44,048 nucleotides of DNA from an uncultured Collinsella sp. (GCA_937923795.1 CALDWI010000080.1:1-44048), one strand, 5' to 3'; numbered from the stretch's first letter, positions 23,054-31,604 are shown. Numbers and translations: made by a program. The notes: generated from the sequence alone by a model not told the origin.

Positions 23054-25795
23054 TCACTCGTCGAGCAGGAGGTCCGAGGAGCCGAGGCGCTCTTCTCGCG
23101 CCGGGGCGGCGCTCACGCTTATGTAGTCGAAGACATATGCGATCTCGCTTACGGGAACCTCTACGCGATAGCGCGTCGAGATACTCGAGAAGCTCTGCCT
23201 GAAGGACTCGATGAAATCGGCACGCTCCTCCTCGAAGCGGTCCTGGCCAACGTAGGTCTCAATGGGGTTTCTGGTAACAAGGCGCTCGACGAGACAGCAG
23301 AGGTGGACGTAGAGCCCAATGATGGCGTTGCTGCCGATCTTCTCGCCTGTCCTGCGCTGAAGCTCGTGCACGGCGCTCTCGATCTCGTGGAATAGCCGCT
23401 CCGGGTCGAGGATGGTGATGGAGCGGATGACGTTCTGCAGCGTCATGTTCGAGAGCAGCTTCTCGTGGAAAGAAGAGAGCTCGGAAGCGTCAAGCCACCT
23501 GCCGAACACGGCATCGACCTTAGAGGCGGACGCCGTCGACATGATGTCCTCGAGGGCGACGAAGGGGATGGAGGCGACCCCGGGGTCTCCCGTGCCGATG
23601 ACGGCGCAGACGCGGTGCTCGGAGAAAACGGCGTCGTTCGACCCGTTCGCGACGAGCTGCTTGAAGGGCCTCGTGAGCAGGCGCGCGCCTATGGTGCGCG
23701 GGAGGCTCTGCGAGACGAGCTGGCGTATCCTCTCCGCGGCGTCGACCCCGGACTCGGAGCAGAAGACGATGGCGTCCTCACGGTTGACGCGCTCGATCAC
23801 CTTGCAGTGCGTCACGCACGCGGCGGTCGCATCGCCAAGAACCTCGGCGATGGACTTGCCGCCGAGCAGCCCGACCCCGATCTCGAGCGCAAGACCGGTA
23901 GAGACGTTGTTCACCACGCCGATAGTGGAGTCGGTAACGTTCTCGAGGGCCTTATAGGCCTCCTCCAAGGAGCCCATGTCGACGAGGAACACGACCCCGG
24001 TGCAGTAGGAATGGCGGTCGACGAGGTGCTGGAGCGGACCGACGATGTCCTTCAGCTGCTGGTCGTAGGGCATGTCGACAGCCTCGTACACATGCATGCC
24101 GAGCATACGGTTCGCCGCGTCGGCGATGCTCGTCGCCGTTGAGTAGCCGTGGGACAAGATGACGCAGAGCGTCCGAAGGGCCTTCGCATCGCGAGACTCC
24201 GATGCGACGCACAGCGTCAGAAGCGTCTTCGTGAAGTGATCGAGCGAGATTCCCAGCGCCCCTTCCACGTCTGCGGCGACCTGATCGGAGACACTCGAGG
24301 CAAACGGCAATTCGGAGGTCACGGCACCGAGGAGATGGGAGATTTGCTCCGCACAGGCAGACTTTCGCTTAGCCAGGCCGATACCCGGTCACAACTGCAG
24401 GCAAATCTCCTGGGCCAGTAGAAAAGCGACCTTCCTCGAAAGCTCGATGCCATAAGAAGAGCCTGCGTCGGCAAGGACCGCGCCCACGACGCGCTCGAAG
24501 GCGCGCGACCTCGAGGAGGCGACGCCGTGGTCGAAGATCAAGTGATCCTCAACGCCGCGCACAGCGGAGACAGCTTGCGAGACGAGCTCGGAGACAGAGA
24601 GCTCCCCGGCGCAGAATCGCTCATCGAGGGAGCACAGGGCATCGAGCGCCTGCTCGACCGGCCCTGTGCCCTCGGCGGCATCCAGGGACGCGTCGATCAG
24701 AACGCCATCGTCGGGCTGTTGATCGATCTGCGCGGAGGAGAGGAGCCCGCTGGGAAGAAGATACGGGCGAACGACGACGTAGTCGCCCTCGCGATTGAGG
24801 AACGCTTTGGCGCAGCAGTTCGTCACGCAGGCGCGCAAGCCGGCGATGTTATCGGAAAAGTCCGCGTTCACGAGGCAACGGTATGCGCCGCGGCTGATCT
24901 TCACATCAGAACCGATTCGGCACCCCTCGCTGCGCAGGAAGCTCAAGATGAGATCCTCGCGCTCCTCGGGGGTCCGCTCCTTGAGTGAGGGGACGCGGGC
25001 ACAGATGGGCATTTTGCTGTAGGCCGAGGAAACCTTCAGGTCATCGGCGGAAAGCGTCGTCGAAAGAACGAGGCGAGCGCGCGGCGCATCCTGGGAGGCA
25101 TCGAGCCCGAGGGCCGTCGCAAGGCAGTGCTCCATCGCAGAGGGAGAGAGTGCCTCGATGCCGTTGACAAAAACCACACCCCCGCGCGATTTCGCGATCG
25201 ACTCGTCAAGAAGCCCGTTGAACGAGGCGGCATCCGGGACCCCGGCGCAGTCGATGCGCACATAGGAGGAGTCGCGGGACAGCAAGCCCTGGTTCTTGCC
25301 GTACTCGTACACAAGGCGAGAAAGGAAAGACTTACCGACACCCACGCCGCCGCTCAAGAGGATGGGCAGGCCAAACGGAGGGTACTGAACCGCAGCCTTG
25401 CACTGCTCGACAACGGAGCTGAGGCTCAGGTCAAAGCCCACGGCACGCGCGAAGTCACGGTGATCGGCGATTCCCGTCGCCTGGATGAGGTCGGCGAGCG
25501 AGGCGTACTCGCTTGCAGAGAGCTTTACCTGAAAACGCTTCTGGAACGCGCGGCGATGAAAATAACGGACAGGCCTGCCCGCCACCTTAACCACAAGGCC
25601 GGCGCGAACAAGGTCGTTGAGGTACTGGCTCGCCAGACTCCTGGAGATGATGAGCGTCTCGGCGATGTCGGAGGTGGACAGACGGGCAAGGTCGTCGAGC
25701 GAGACGGCAGAGGTGAGGGCCTCGAGATGCTCGAGAATCCTGTCCCTCATGTCGACGGGCTTCTTTGCCAAGCTGTCCTGTGCGGTCTTGTCCAT
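23054..25795 (-). pseudogene. LevR-type PTS regulator interrupted by an in-frame TGA
   Basis: One reading frame of about 914 codons is interrupted only by TGA at 24391-24389. Before it: a winged helix (SDIAETLIISRSLASQYLN, GRPVRYFH), an AAA+ domain with Walker A (GGVGVGKS, about residues 149-156) and the start of a PRD. After it: the rest of PRD1, an EIIA-Man-like domain with candidate His in VILSHGYSTA, an EIIB-like domain and PRD2 (YVHLCCLVERL). The order equals LevR, activator of levan/fructose PTS operons. The GAFTGA loop that contacts sigma-54 is absent and Walker B is degenerate (VVFVNG, normally ending DE). It may be a recent pseudogene or two separately made halves; a GTG at 24322 could restart translation. 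AGGAGG precedes the start at 25795. Confidence 0.75.
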
Positions 25796-25805
25796 GACTT
25801 CTTAC

Positions 25806-25821
25806 CTCCTTGTACAAGGAG
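25806..25821. promoter_or_regulatory. 16-bp palindrome overlapping the levR-like ribosome-binding site
   Basis: CTCCTTGTACAAGGAG is a perfect palindrome. On the minus strand its second half supplies most of the AGGAGG Shine-Dalgarno of the regulator gene. It could be an operator or an RNA fold that hides the ribosome site. Confidence 0.5.
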
Positions 25822-26112
25822 TATAAGGGGAACACAGAGAACGGAAGGGGGCGCGTGGGGGAATCAACAGCCCCGAGGAGAAGTTCACCACTTGAGGGGC
25901 AGAAAACAACGGCCATTGAACATTCAGGGCCGACGCTCAACACTTCGGCTCGACACTTCGCTTTGGAAAGGGCCCTGCACGATGGTGCAGCCCTCCATCT
26001 CGCAGCACAGGTCGCTGAAGGTCGCGAGGATGCGTTCCTTCTGTTCCGTGGGCGAGACGGCTCGGTGGGCAAGGTCCTCTCAAAAGGGGTCGTCCGACGC
26101 CGCAAGACCTCG

Positions 26113-26280
26113 ATGACCGACTACCGCCTCGAGCAAGTGGCGGATTACCTCTGCACCATCGAACTTGCCTTGGTCAAGTGCGAGGCCAAGGAGAACGGTG
26201 AGACGTACAACAAGTTCTTCGGAGGTATAGGCTCTTTCAAGAGGAACTGGCTCAAGCAAGCCCGCAGCAAGCGGATATAG
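26113..26280 (+). CDS. Short hypothetical or fragment, 55 residues
   Basis: The peptide MTDYRLEQVADYLCTIELAL continues with ETYNKFFGGIGSFKRNWLKQ. Its composition is protein-like and unlike a shadow frame, but there is no clear ribosome site and the open frame extends upstream to 25810 through less convincing sequence. It may be the C-terminal end of a broken gene. I do not recognise a family. Confidence 0.3.
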   Translation: MTDYRLEQVADYLCTIELALVKCEAKENGETYNKFFGGIGSFKRNWLKQARSKRI

Positions 26281-26339
26281 CTGGTCTCGTGGTTTCGCAA
26301 GGAACGGTCAGTTCTCCTCTGGCGAGGAACCCCGGGCGA

Positions 26340-26392
26340 CGTGCTTCGAGCAGCGGAAGCTGAAGCGCAAGCAGAAGCAGCGCGGGCATTGA
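26340..26392 (+). pseudogene. 3' fragment of a yjdF-like gene
   Basis: The stretch encodes CFEQRKLKRKQKQRGH and a stop, nearly identical in DNA (about three differences over some 53 bases) to the end of the intact yjdF gene at 15055-15106, including bases after the stop. Nothing resembling the rest of yjdF lies upstream. It marks an old duplication or recombination joint. Confidence 0.75.
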
Positions 26393-26479
26393 TCGGTGCC
26401 GACATGGGCCCAGACGTGAACAGTGCTACATCCCCTGTTCACGGGGCGCGAAACCGCAAAGGTTGCACAGAGGTTGCAA

Positions 26480-26519
26480 AATAAGAAGCCCCCGACCTGT
26501 TTTCGCAGGTCAGAGGCTT
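26480..26519 (-). terminator. guaA terminator
   Basis: Arms AAGCCCCCGACCTG (26486-26499) and CAGGTCAGAGGCTT (26506-26519) pair with two mismatches. On the minus strand the hairpin is followed by CTTATTTTG. It lies 18 bp beyond the guaA stop. Confidence 0.8.
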
Positions 26520-26537
26520 GAAATCAACGAATATCGT

Positions 26538-28136
26538 TTATTCCCACTCGATGGTCGCGGGCGGCTTGGACGTGATGTCGTAGCACACGCGGTTGGCGCC
26601 GGGGACCTCGGCGACGATGCGGCCGGAGATGCGGGCAAGCACGTCGTAGGGCAGCTTGGCCCAGTCGGCGGTCATGGCATCGCTGGACTCGACGGCGCGC
26701 AGGATGATCGGGCGCTGGTAGGTGCGCTCGTCGCCCATAACGCCGACGGACTTAATGTCGGGCAGGACCGCAAAGTACTGCCAGCAGCTGTGCTCGGAGT
26801 TGCGCTCGCCGGTCTGCTCAAACAGACGCTGGTTGTAGGCGTCGAGCTCCTCGCGCACGATAGCGTCGGCGTTCTTGAGAATCTCGAGCTTCTCCTTGTC
26901 GACCGCGCCGATGATGCGGATGGCCAGACCCGGGCCCGGGAAAGGCTGGCGGAACACGATATAACTCGGCAGTCCGAGCGCCAGACCAAGCGCGCGGACC
27001 TCGTCCTTAAAGAAGTGGTCGAGCGGCTCAATGAGGTCGAAGTGCACGCCTTCGGGGAACGGGATCAGGTTGTGATGGCTCTTGATGGTGGCCGTCTTGC
27101 CGCCCGTCTTGCGAGCGCCGGACTCGATGATGTCGGGGTAGATGGTGCCCTGAGCCAGGTACTTCACGGGTTTACCATCGGTCTCAAGCTGCTGAGCAAC
27201 CGCGAAGAACTCTTTCCAGAACTGCGTACCGATGATGCGGCGCTTCTCCTCGGGCTCGGTCACACCGGCCAGAAGCTCGGCATAGCGGTCCTCGGCGTGG
27301 ACGTGGATAAAGTCGACGTCAAACTGCTTGGTGAAGACCTCCTCCACCTGCTCGGGCTCGCCCTTGCGCAGCAGGCCATGGTTGATGAACACGCAGGTCA
27401 TCTGCTTGCCCACGGCGCGAGCGCCCAGCGCAGCCACGACGGAGGAGTCGACGCCACCGGACAGGGCCAGAATCACGCGGTCGTCGCCGACCTTCTCGCG
27501 GAACTCAGCCGTCATGGTCTCGACCAGGTTGTCCATACTCCAGTTGGGCTCCAGGCCGCAGATCTCAAACAGGAAGTTGCTCAGCAGCTGCTGACCGTAC
27601 TCGGAGTGCTTGACCTCGGGGTGGAACTGCGTGGTGAAGATCTTGCGCTCAACGCACTCCATGGCAGCAACCGGGCACACGTCGGTGCTGGCGGTAACGG
27701 TAAAGCCCTCGGGCACCTCGGAAACGGCGTCGCGGTGGCTCATCCACACGGTCTGCTCCATAGGCGTGGAGTTAAAGAGCTTGGCGCCGGCCGTACGCGT
27801 GATGGTGGCGCGGCCGTACTCGCCTACCTCGGAGTGGCCGACCTTGCCGCCGAGCGTCACGGCCGTGATCTGATGGCCGTAGCAAAAGCCCAGGACGGGA
27901 AGGCCCAGGTCAAAGATGGCGGGATCGATGGACGGAGCGTCCTCGGCATACACGGAAGCCGGGCCGCCGGAAAGGATGAGCGCAGAGGCGTTCATCTCGC
28001 GAATCTCGTCGGCCGAGATGTCGCAGGGGACGATCTCGGAATACACGTTGAGGTCGCGGACGCGACGGGCAATGAGCTGACCGTACTGCGCACCAAAGTC
28101 GAGTACGAGGACCTTTGCGGAAGCCTTTTGATCCAT
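26538..28136 (-). CDS. guaA: GMP synthase (glutamine-hydrolysing)
   Basis: A 532-residue enzyme converting XMP to GMP with glutamine and ATP, the last step of GMP synthesis. The N-terminal class I glutamine amidotransferase has nucleophile Cys in VLGFCYGHQI and His/Glu in FHPEVKHSEYG. The ATP-pyrophosphatase P-loop is LALSGGVDSSVVAAL (about residues 240-255). The C-terminal dimerisation domain ends PPATIEWE. The ATG at 28136 has GAGGGGG before it. The last 14 codons' region includes a 16-bp sequence repeated at 16086, a known kind of integration target. Confidence 0.97.
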   Translation of the reverse strand: MDQKASAKVLVLDFGAQYGQLIARRVRDLNVYSEIVPCDISADEIREMNASALILSGGPASVYAEDAPSIDPAIFDLGLPVLGFCYGHQITAVTLGGKVGHSEVGEYGRATITRTAGAKLFNSTPMEQTVWMSHRDAVSEVPEGFTVTASTDVCPVAAMECVERKIFTTQFHPEVKHSEYGQQLLSNFLFEICGLEPNWSMDNLVETMTAEFREKVGDDRVILALSGGVDSSVVAALGARAVGKQMTCVFINHGLLRKGEPEQVEEVFTKQFDVDFIHVHAEDRYAELLAGVTEPEEKRRIIGTQFWKEFFAVAQQLETDGKPVKYLAQGTIYPDIIESGARKTGGKTATIKSHHNLIPFPEGVHFDLIEPLDHFFKDEVRALGLALGLPSYIVFRQPFPGPGLAIRIIGAVDKEKLEILKNADAIVREELDAYNQRLFEQTGERNSEHSCWQYFAVLPDIKSVGVMGDERTYQRPIILRAVESSDAMTADWAKLPYDVLARISGRIVAEVPGANRVCYDITSKPPATIEWE

Positions 28137-28403
28137 GGTTCCCCCTCTTGTTGGCGGGGAGCCGGTGCCCACCCGCGTGAATGAACGAAAATAACCTCCA
28201 TAGTGTACACGTTATATGGGGTTTCTCGCCCCTCACGGCCATCAGCGCACGGCAAACGCACGACCTGGGCCCCTATTTGACGGCAATTGAAGTGTTACCA
28301 AACGTTACAGATGATGTAATACGTTTGAACATTGGACGCCCTGTGCCACAATACTGCCGAACGACTCCGCCTCTGCGGCGGCAAATACGATAGGAATACC
28401 AGC

Positions 28404-29417
28404 ATGAAGCGCATCCTTCTCATCGCCACGGGCGGCACCATCGCATCGACCGAGGACGGCAACGGCCTCTCCCCCGCCCTGACCGGTGAGGAGCTCGCCC
28501 AGAGCGTCCCCGAGATCTCGGGCCTCTGCGAGCTCGACGTGGTGCAACCCATGAACATCGACAGCACCAATATGCGCCCGAGCGACTGGATGCGTATCCG
28601 CGACGTCATTGTCGAGGGTTATGCCGACCACGACGGCTTCGTGATTCTGCACGGCACTGACACCATGAGCTACACCGCAGCAGCGCTTTCCTACCTGATT
28701 CAGGACAGCCCCAAGCCCATCGTGCTCACCGGCTCGCAAAAGCCCATGGGCAATCCCTTTACCGACGCCAAGCTCAACCTGTACCAGAGCCTGCTCTATG
28801 CACTCGACGAGCATTCGCACGATGTGTCGATTGTGTTTGGCGGCGTCGCCATTGCCGGTACGCGCGCCCGCAAGCAGCGCACCATGAGCTTTAACGCGTT
28901 CGTTAGCGTCAACTATCCGCCCATCGCCTATATCCGCAACGACCGCATCGTGCGCAATGGGCTTCACGGAACGCATCAGGGCGAAAACCCGGTGCGTTTC
29001 TACGACAGCATCGACCCGCGCGTATTTGTACTCAAGCTTACGCCCGGCGTAAACCCGGGCATCCTCGACGCCCTTGCCGATAGCTACGACGCCGTGATTC
29101 TGGAGACCTTTGGCATCGGCGGTATCCCCGAGTTTGGTGAGTCGGGCGAGTCGTTCCAGGAGGCGATTTTCCGCTGGGTTAATTCGGGTCGTACTGTCGT
29201 TATGACCACGCAGGTCCCCGAAGAGGGCCTCGATCTGGGCGTTTATGAGGTCGGCCGTGCTTACGCCGATCATCCGGGTATTCTGCGCGGCGACGACATG
29301 ACCACCGAGACGCTCGTGGCCAAGACCATGTGGGCACTCGGCCAGTCACGCGATGCCGCCGAGATCCAGCGCCTGTTCTACAGCCAAGTCAACCACGACC
29401 GTATCCCGATGGTGTAA
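28404..29417 (+). CDS. L-asparaginase, type I
   Basis: A 337-residue cytosolic amidohydrolase converting asparagine to aspartate and ammonia. The first catalytic Thr is in LLIATGGTIASTEDG (about residues 5-19), and the second catalytic segment is VILHGTDTMSYTAAAL (about 80-95). The C-terminal lobe with LETFGIGGIPEFG is typical. No signal peptide, so it is the cytosolic type I rather than periplasmic type II form. It diverges from guaA across about 270 bp. Confidence 0.93.
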   Translation: MKRILLIATGGTIASTEDGNGLSPALTGEELAQSVPEISGLCELDVVQPMNIDSTNMRPSDWMRIRDVIVEGYADHDGFVILHGTDTMSYTAAALSYLIQDSPKPIVLTGSQKPMGNPFTDAKLNLYQSLLYALDEHSHDVSIVFGGVAIAGTRARKQRTMSFNAFVSVNYPPIAYIRNDRIVRNGLHGTHQGENPVRFYDSIDPRVFVLKLTPGVNPGILDALADSYDAVILETFGIGGIPEFGESGESFQEAIFRWVNSGRTVVMTTQVPEEGLDLGVYEVGRAYADHPGILRGDDMTTETLVAKTMWALGQSRDAAEIQRLFYSQVNHDRIPMV

Positions 29418-29438
29418 CCACCGGTCAATAGGCATCTT

Positions 29439-29657
29439 CTATTCAATACCCTCGAGAAGCTCTGACACCGTCATGCCGAGTGCGGGCGCGATCTTAAATA
29501 GAACCTTGAGTGTGAAATTTGCCGTCCCATCTTCGATTCGGTCGAGGTAGGGTCGGCTGATTCCTGTCGCCACACAAAAATCAACCTTGGAGATACCAAG
29601 GTCCCTGCGTGTCTCTTCGACCCGCCTGCCAAGAATCTGTTTCGCACGTTCGTCCAT
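29439..29657 (-). CDS. XRE-family HTH regulator
   Basis: A 72-residue single-domain DNA-binding protein. The helix-turn-helix spans about residues 20-45 (ISKVDFCVATGISRPYLDRIE), followed by the fifth helix with VLFKIAPALGMTVSELL. It has no effector or partner domain. It diverges from the unknown gene at 29734 and a 22-bp palindrome lies between them, so it probably represses itself and that neighbour. Confidence 0.88.
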   Translation of the reverse strand: MDERAKQILGRRVEETRRDLGISKVDFCVATGISRPYLDRIEDGTANFTLKVLFKIAPALGMTVSELLEGIE

Positions 29658-29687
29658 GCAGCCGAGTTTGAAATGGAGCCGAACATA

Positions 29688-29709
29688 AACGTAAACTATA
29701 GTTTACGTT
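29688..29709. promoter_or_regulatory. 22-bp perfect palindrome, likely XRE operator
   Basis: The half-site AACGTAAACTA is followed directly by its exact reverse complement. It lies 30 bp before the XRE start and 24 bp before the divergent gene start, the right place to control both. Confidence 0.75.
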
Positions 29710-29733
29710 TTGCCGAATACACAGGAGTTTTCT

Positions 29734-30123
29734 ATGTCGGGTTCTTCGGTCCGCATGTACCGAGCCACGCTTCGCACAAACAGCGCACCGCTCAAGCTCG
29801 TCATCGTTGAAGCAGAATGCCTTTCGCCCGATGAGCGCACAGCATTTGCATTGCTATCAAGTCGCGTCGCCGCCGTTCTGGTCCCTTGCCCGGCGCAAGG
29901 TGAGCTTGCTATCCAATGTCAGGCGCACAGCTGCTCGCTCAATCAGGCTGCCGTGATCGCAACCAGCCAACGCGGTCTGCCCCTTCTCCTGGAAGCCGAT
30001 ATCGCACTTGCCCTTCGCGGCGCCGGATACGAAAACGAGGCCGCCGCCGACATGGTCTTTAAACCACGATCGAGCGGCGGCCTCGCAGCAGCCATTGAAT
30101 ATGCGTGCAGGCTCGTTGCCTAA
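29734..30123 (+). CDS. Hypothetical protein paired with XRE regulator
   Basis: A 129-residue soluble protein I do not recognise. It has alternating hydrophobic strands and helices (KLVIVEAECLSPDERTAFAL, AAVLVPCPAQG, AAADMVFKPRSSGGLAAAIEY), suggesting a small alpha/beta domain, and three to four cysteines. CAGGAG lies seven bases before the ATG at 29734; a TTG-initiated extension to 29710 would start inside the operator region. It is probably controlled by the divergent XRE protein. A toxin-antitoxin pairing is possible but not supported by any recognised toxin motif. Confidence 0.65.
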   Translation: MSGSSVRMYRATLRTNSAPLKLVIVEAECLSPDERTAFALLSSRVAAVLVPCPAQGELAIQCQAHSCSLNQAAVIATSQRGLPLLLEADIALALRGAGYENEAAADMVFKPRSSGGLAAAIEYACRLVA

Positions 30124-30132
30124 AAGGACAAG

Positions 30133-30516
30133 CTAGAAACCAAAGCCAAAGCCCGTTCCAGTAATCGCCGAATACATAAAGTAGACGTTGATTACGTTGA
30201 GGAACACGCCCGTGATGCAGCCGTTGCGCAGGTAGCGCTCGCACGCAAGACGTGCCATCACAGCGGAGTCCTCGTTGTTCTTTGCCTGACGTCCCGCTGT
30301 AAAGTACGTCGCCACGCTCAGCAGCAGGTTGAGCACCGGCAGTGCCAGCAGCTCGTAGCTCTTGCCCCAGCGCGTCACCTCGCCGGCTGCGTTAAACTTC
30401 GTTGCCACCTCGGGGCCAATGTTGGGGATAACACACGCTGCAACCACCAGCGGAATCACCGCAAGTACGAGCAGCGCAATACCCATGTAGCCAGCTTTTT
30501 TGCCATATTTAAACAT
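30133..30516 (-). CDS. DUF1648-like membrane protein
   Basis: A 127-residue integral membrane protein with three hydrophobic helices (about residues 10-30, 55-72 and 100-118). Between the first two lies IPNIGPEVATKFNAAGEVTRWG, cited from its ends, which resembles the DUF1648 loop. The C-terminus is Gly/Phe-rich (GTGFGFGF). It begins 11 bp after ychF in the same direction, so it may be cotranscribed. Function unknown. Confidence 0.7.
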   Translation of the reverse strand: MFKYGKKAGYMGIALLVLAVIPLVVAACVIPNIGPEVATKFNAAGEVTRWGKSYELLALPVLNLLLSVATYFTAGRQAKNNEDSAVMARLACERYLRNGCITGVFLNVINVYFMYSAITGTGFGFGF

Positions 30517-30527
30517 GCGCGTCGTCC

Positions 30528-31604
30528 TTACACGTTAAAGCGGAAGTGCACGACGTCGCCATCGGCCATGACATAGTCCTTGCCCTCAATACGCAGCTTG
30601 CCGGCGGCCTTGGCGCCCTGCTCGCCGCCGAGCTCGATGTAGTCGTCGTAGCCAATAACCTCGGCCTTAATAAAGCCGCGTTCAAAATCGGTGTGGATGA
30701 CGCCGGCGGCCTGCGGGGCGGTCGCGCCCTGACGAACCGTCCAGGCCTTGACCTCCATCTCGCCGGCCGTAAAGAACGACTGCAGGCCGAGCAGCTTATA
30801 GGCCGCCTGCGCGAGCACGTCCAGACCGGGCTGCTCCAGGCCCAAGCTCTCCAGGTAGTCGGCGGCGTCCTCGGGATCGAGCTCGGAAAGCTCGGCCTCG
30901 ATCTTGGCGCAGATGGGCAGCGGCTTGACACCATCGATGGGCGCCAGATCGTCGTTGAGCATATCCTCGTCCACGTTGGCCACATACAGGATGGGCTTCA
31001 TGGTGAGCAGGAACAGGCCCTTGGCGGCAGCACGCTCCTCGTCGGTCATCTCCATGGATGCGGCACGCTTGCCCTCGTTGAGCCAGGCAAGCAGGCGCTT
31101 GGCGACCTCGAACTTGGGCATGAGCTCCTTGTCGCGCTTGGCCTCCTTCTCGAGCTTGGGCAGCTGCTTCTCGAGCGTGCCCATGTCGGCCAGGATGAGC
31201 TCGGTCATGATGGTGTCGGCATCGCCGGCGGGATCGACGAACTCGCCCGTGCGGCCCACCTCACGCATGACGTTGGGGTCCTTAAAGTAGCGCACGACCT
31301 CGCAGATGGCATCGGTCTCGCGAATGTTGGCCAAGAACTGGTTGCCCAGGCCCTCGCCCTCGTTGGCGCCCTTCACCAGACCTGCGATGTCGACGAACTC
31401 GACCGTCGCCGGCACAATGCGGCCCGGGTTAACGATGTCGGCAAGCTTTTCCAAGCGGCTATCGGGCACATCGACGATACCCACGTTGGGGTCGATCGTG
31501 GCAAACGGGTAGTTGGCGGCAAGGCCGGTCTTTTTGGTAAGCGCGGTGAACAGCGTCGACTTGCCCACGTTGGGCAGGCCCACGATACCGATGGAAAGGG
31601 ACAC
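30528..31604 (-). CDS. ychF: Ribosome-associated ATPase YchF/OLA1 family
   Basis: A 358-residue Obg-related P-loop ATPase that binds ribosomes and affects stress responses. The G1 motif is GLPNVGKSTLF (about residues 8-18), G3 is DIAGLVKGA and the specificity motif region is LYVANVDED. A helical hairpin follows, and a TGS-like C-terminal domain ends VHFRFNV. The start is GTG with AAGGAG six bases upstream. It is a widely conserved core gene. Confidence 0.96.
   Translation of the reverse strand: MSLSIGIVGLPNVGKSTLFTALTKKTGLAANYPFATIDPNVGIVDVPDSRLEKLADIVNPGRIVPATVEFVDIAGLVKGANEGEGLGNQFLANIRETDAICEVVRYFKDPNVMREVGRTGEFVDPAGDADTIMTELILADMGTLEKQLPKLEKEAKRDKELMPKFEVAKRLLAWLNEGKRAASMEMTDEERAAAKGLFLLTMKPILYVANVDEDMLNDDLAPIDGVKPLPICAKIEAELSELDPEDAADYLESLGLEQPGLDVLAQAAYKLLGLQSFFTAGEMEVKAWTVRQGATAPQAAGVIHTDFERGFIKAEVIGYDDYIELGGEQGAKAAGKLRIEGKDYVMADGDVVHFRFNV

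Larger units (their letters stand above)
25822..26537. other. Gene-poor 0.7-kb stretch with gene fragments, upstream of levR-like gene
   Basis: No complete gene is convincing here. It holds a possible 55-codon reading frame (26113-26280), the 3' fragment of a second yjdF copy (26340-26392), a short direct repeat of GGTTGCA (26461-26467 and 26472-26478) and the guaA terminator. The mix of fragments beside the guaA 3' end suggests debris from insertion and deletion. Confidence 0.55.

Noticed and set aside
24389..24391. TGA read as selenocysteine in the LevR-like regulator
   Set aside because: LevR proteins are not selenoproteins, no catalytic Cys is expected in PRD1, and no SECIS-like hairpin is evident directly after the codon.
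25810..26112. Upstream part of the open frame ending at 26280
   Set aside because: It runs through the levR promoter region, has no ribosome site and gives no protein-like pattern; only the 3' 55 codons were kept as a low-confidence feature.
26463..28184. Long open frame (573 codons) on the plus strand opposite guaA
   Set aside because: It is the antisense shadow of the well-supported guaA gene; composition is Val/Gly/Asp/His-rich as expected for such shadows and no ribosome site is present.
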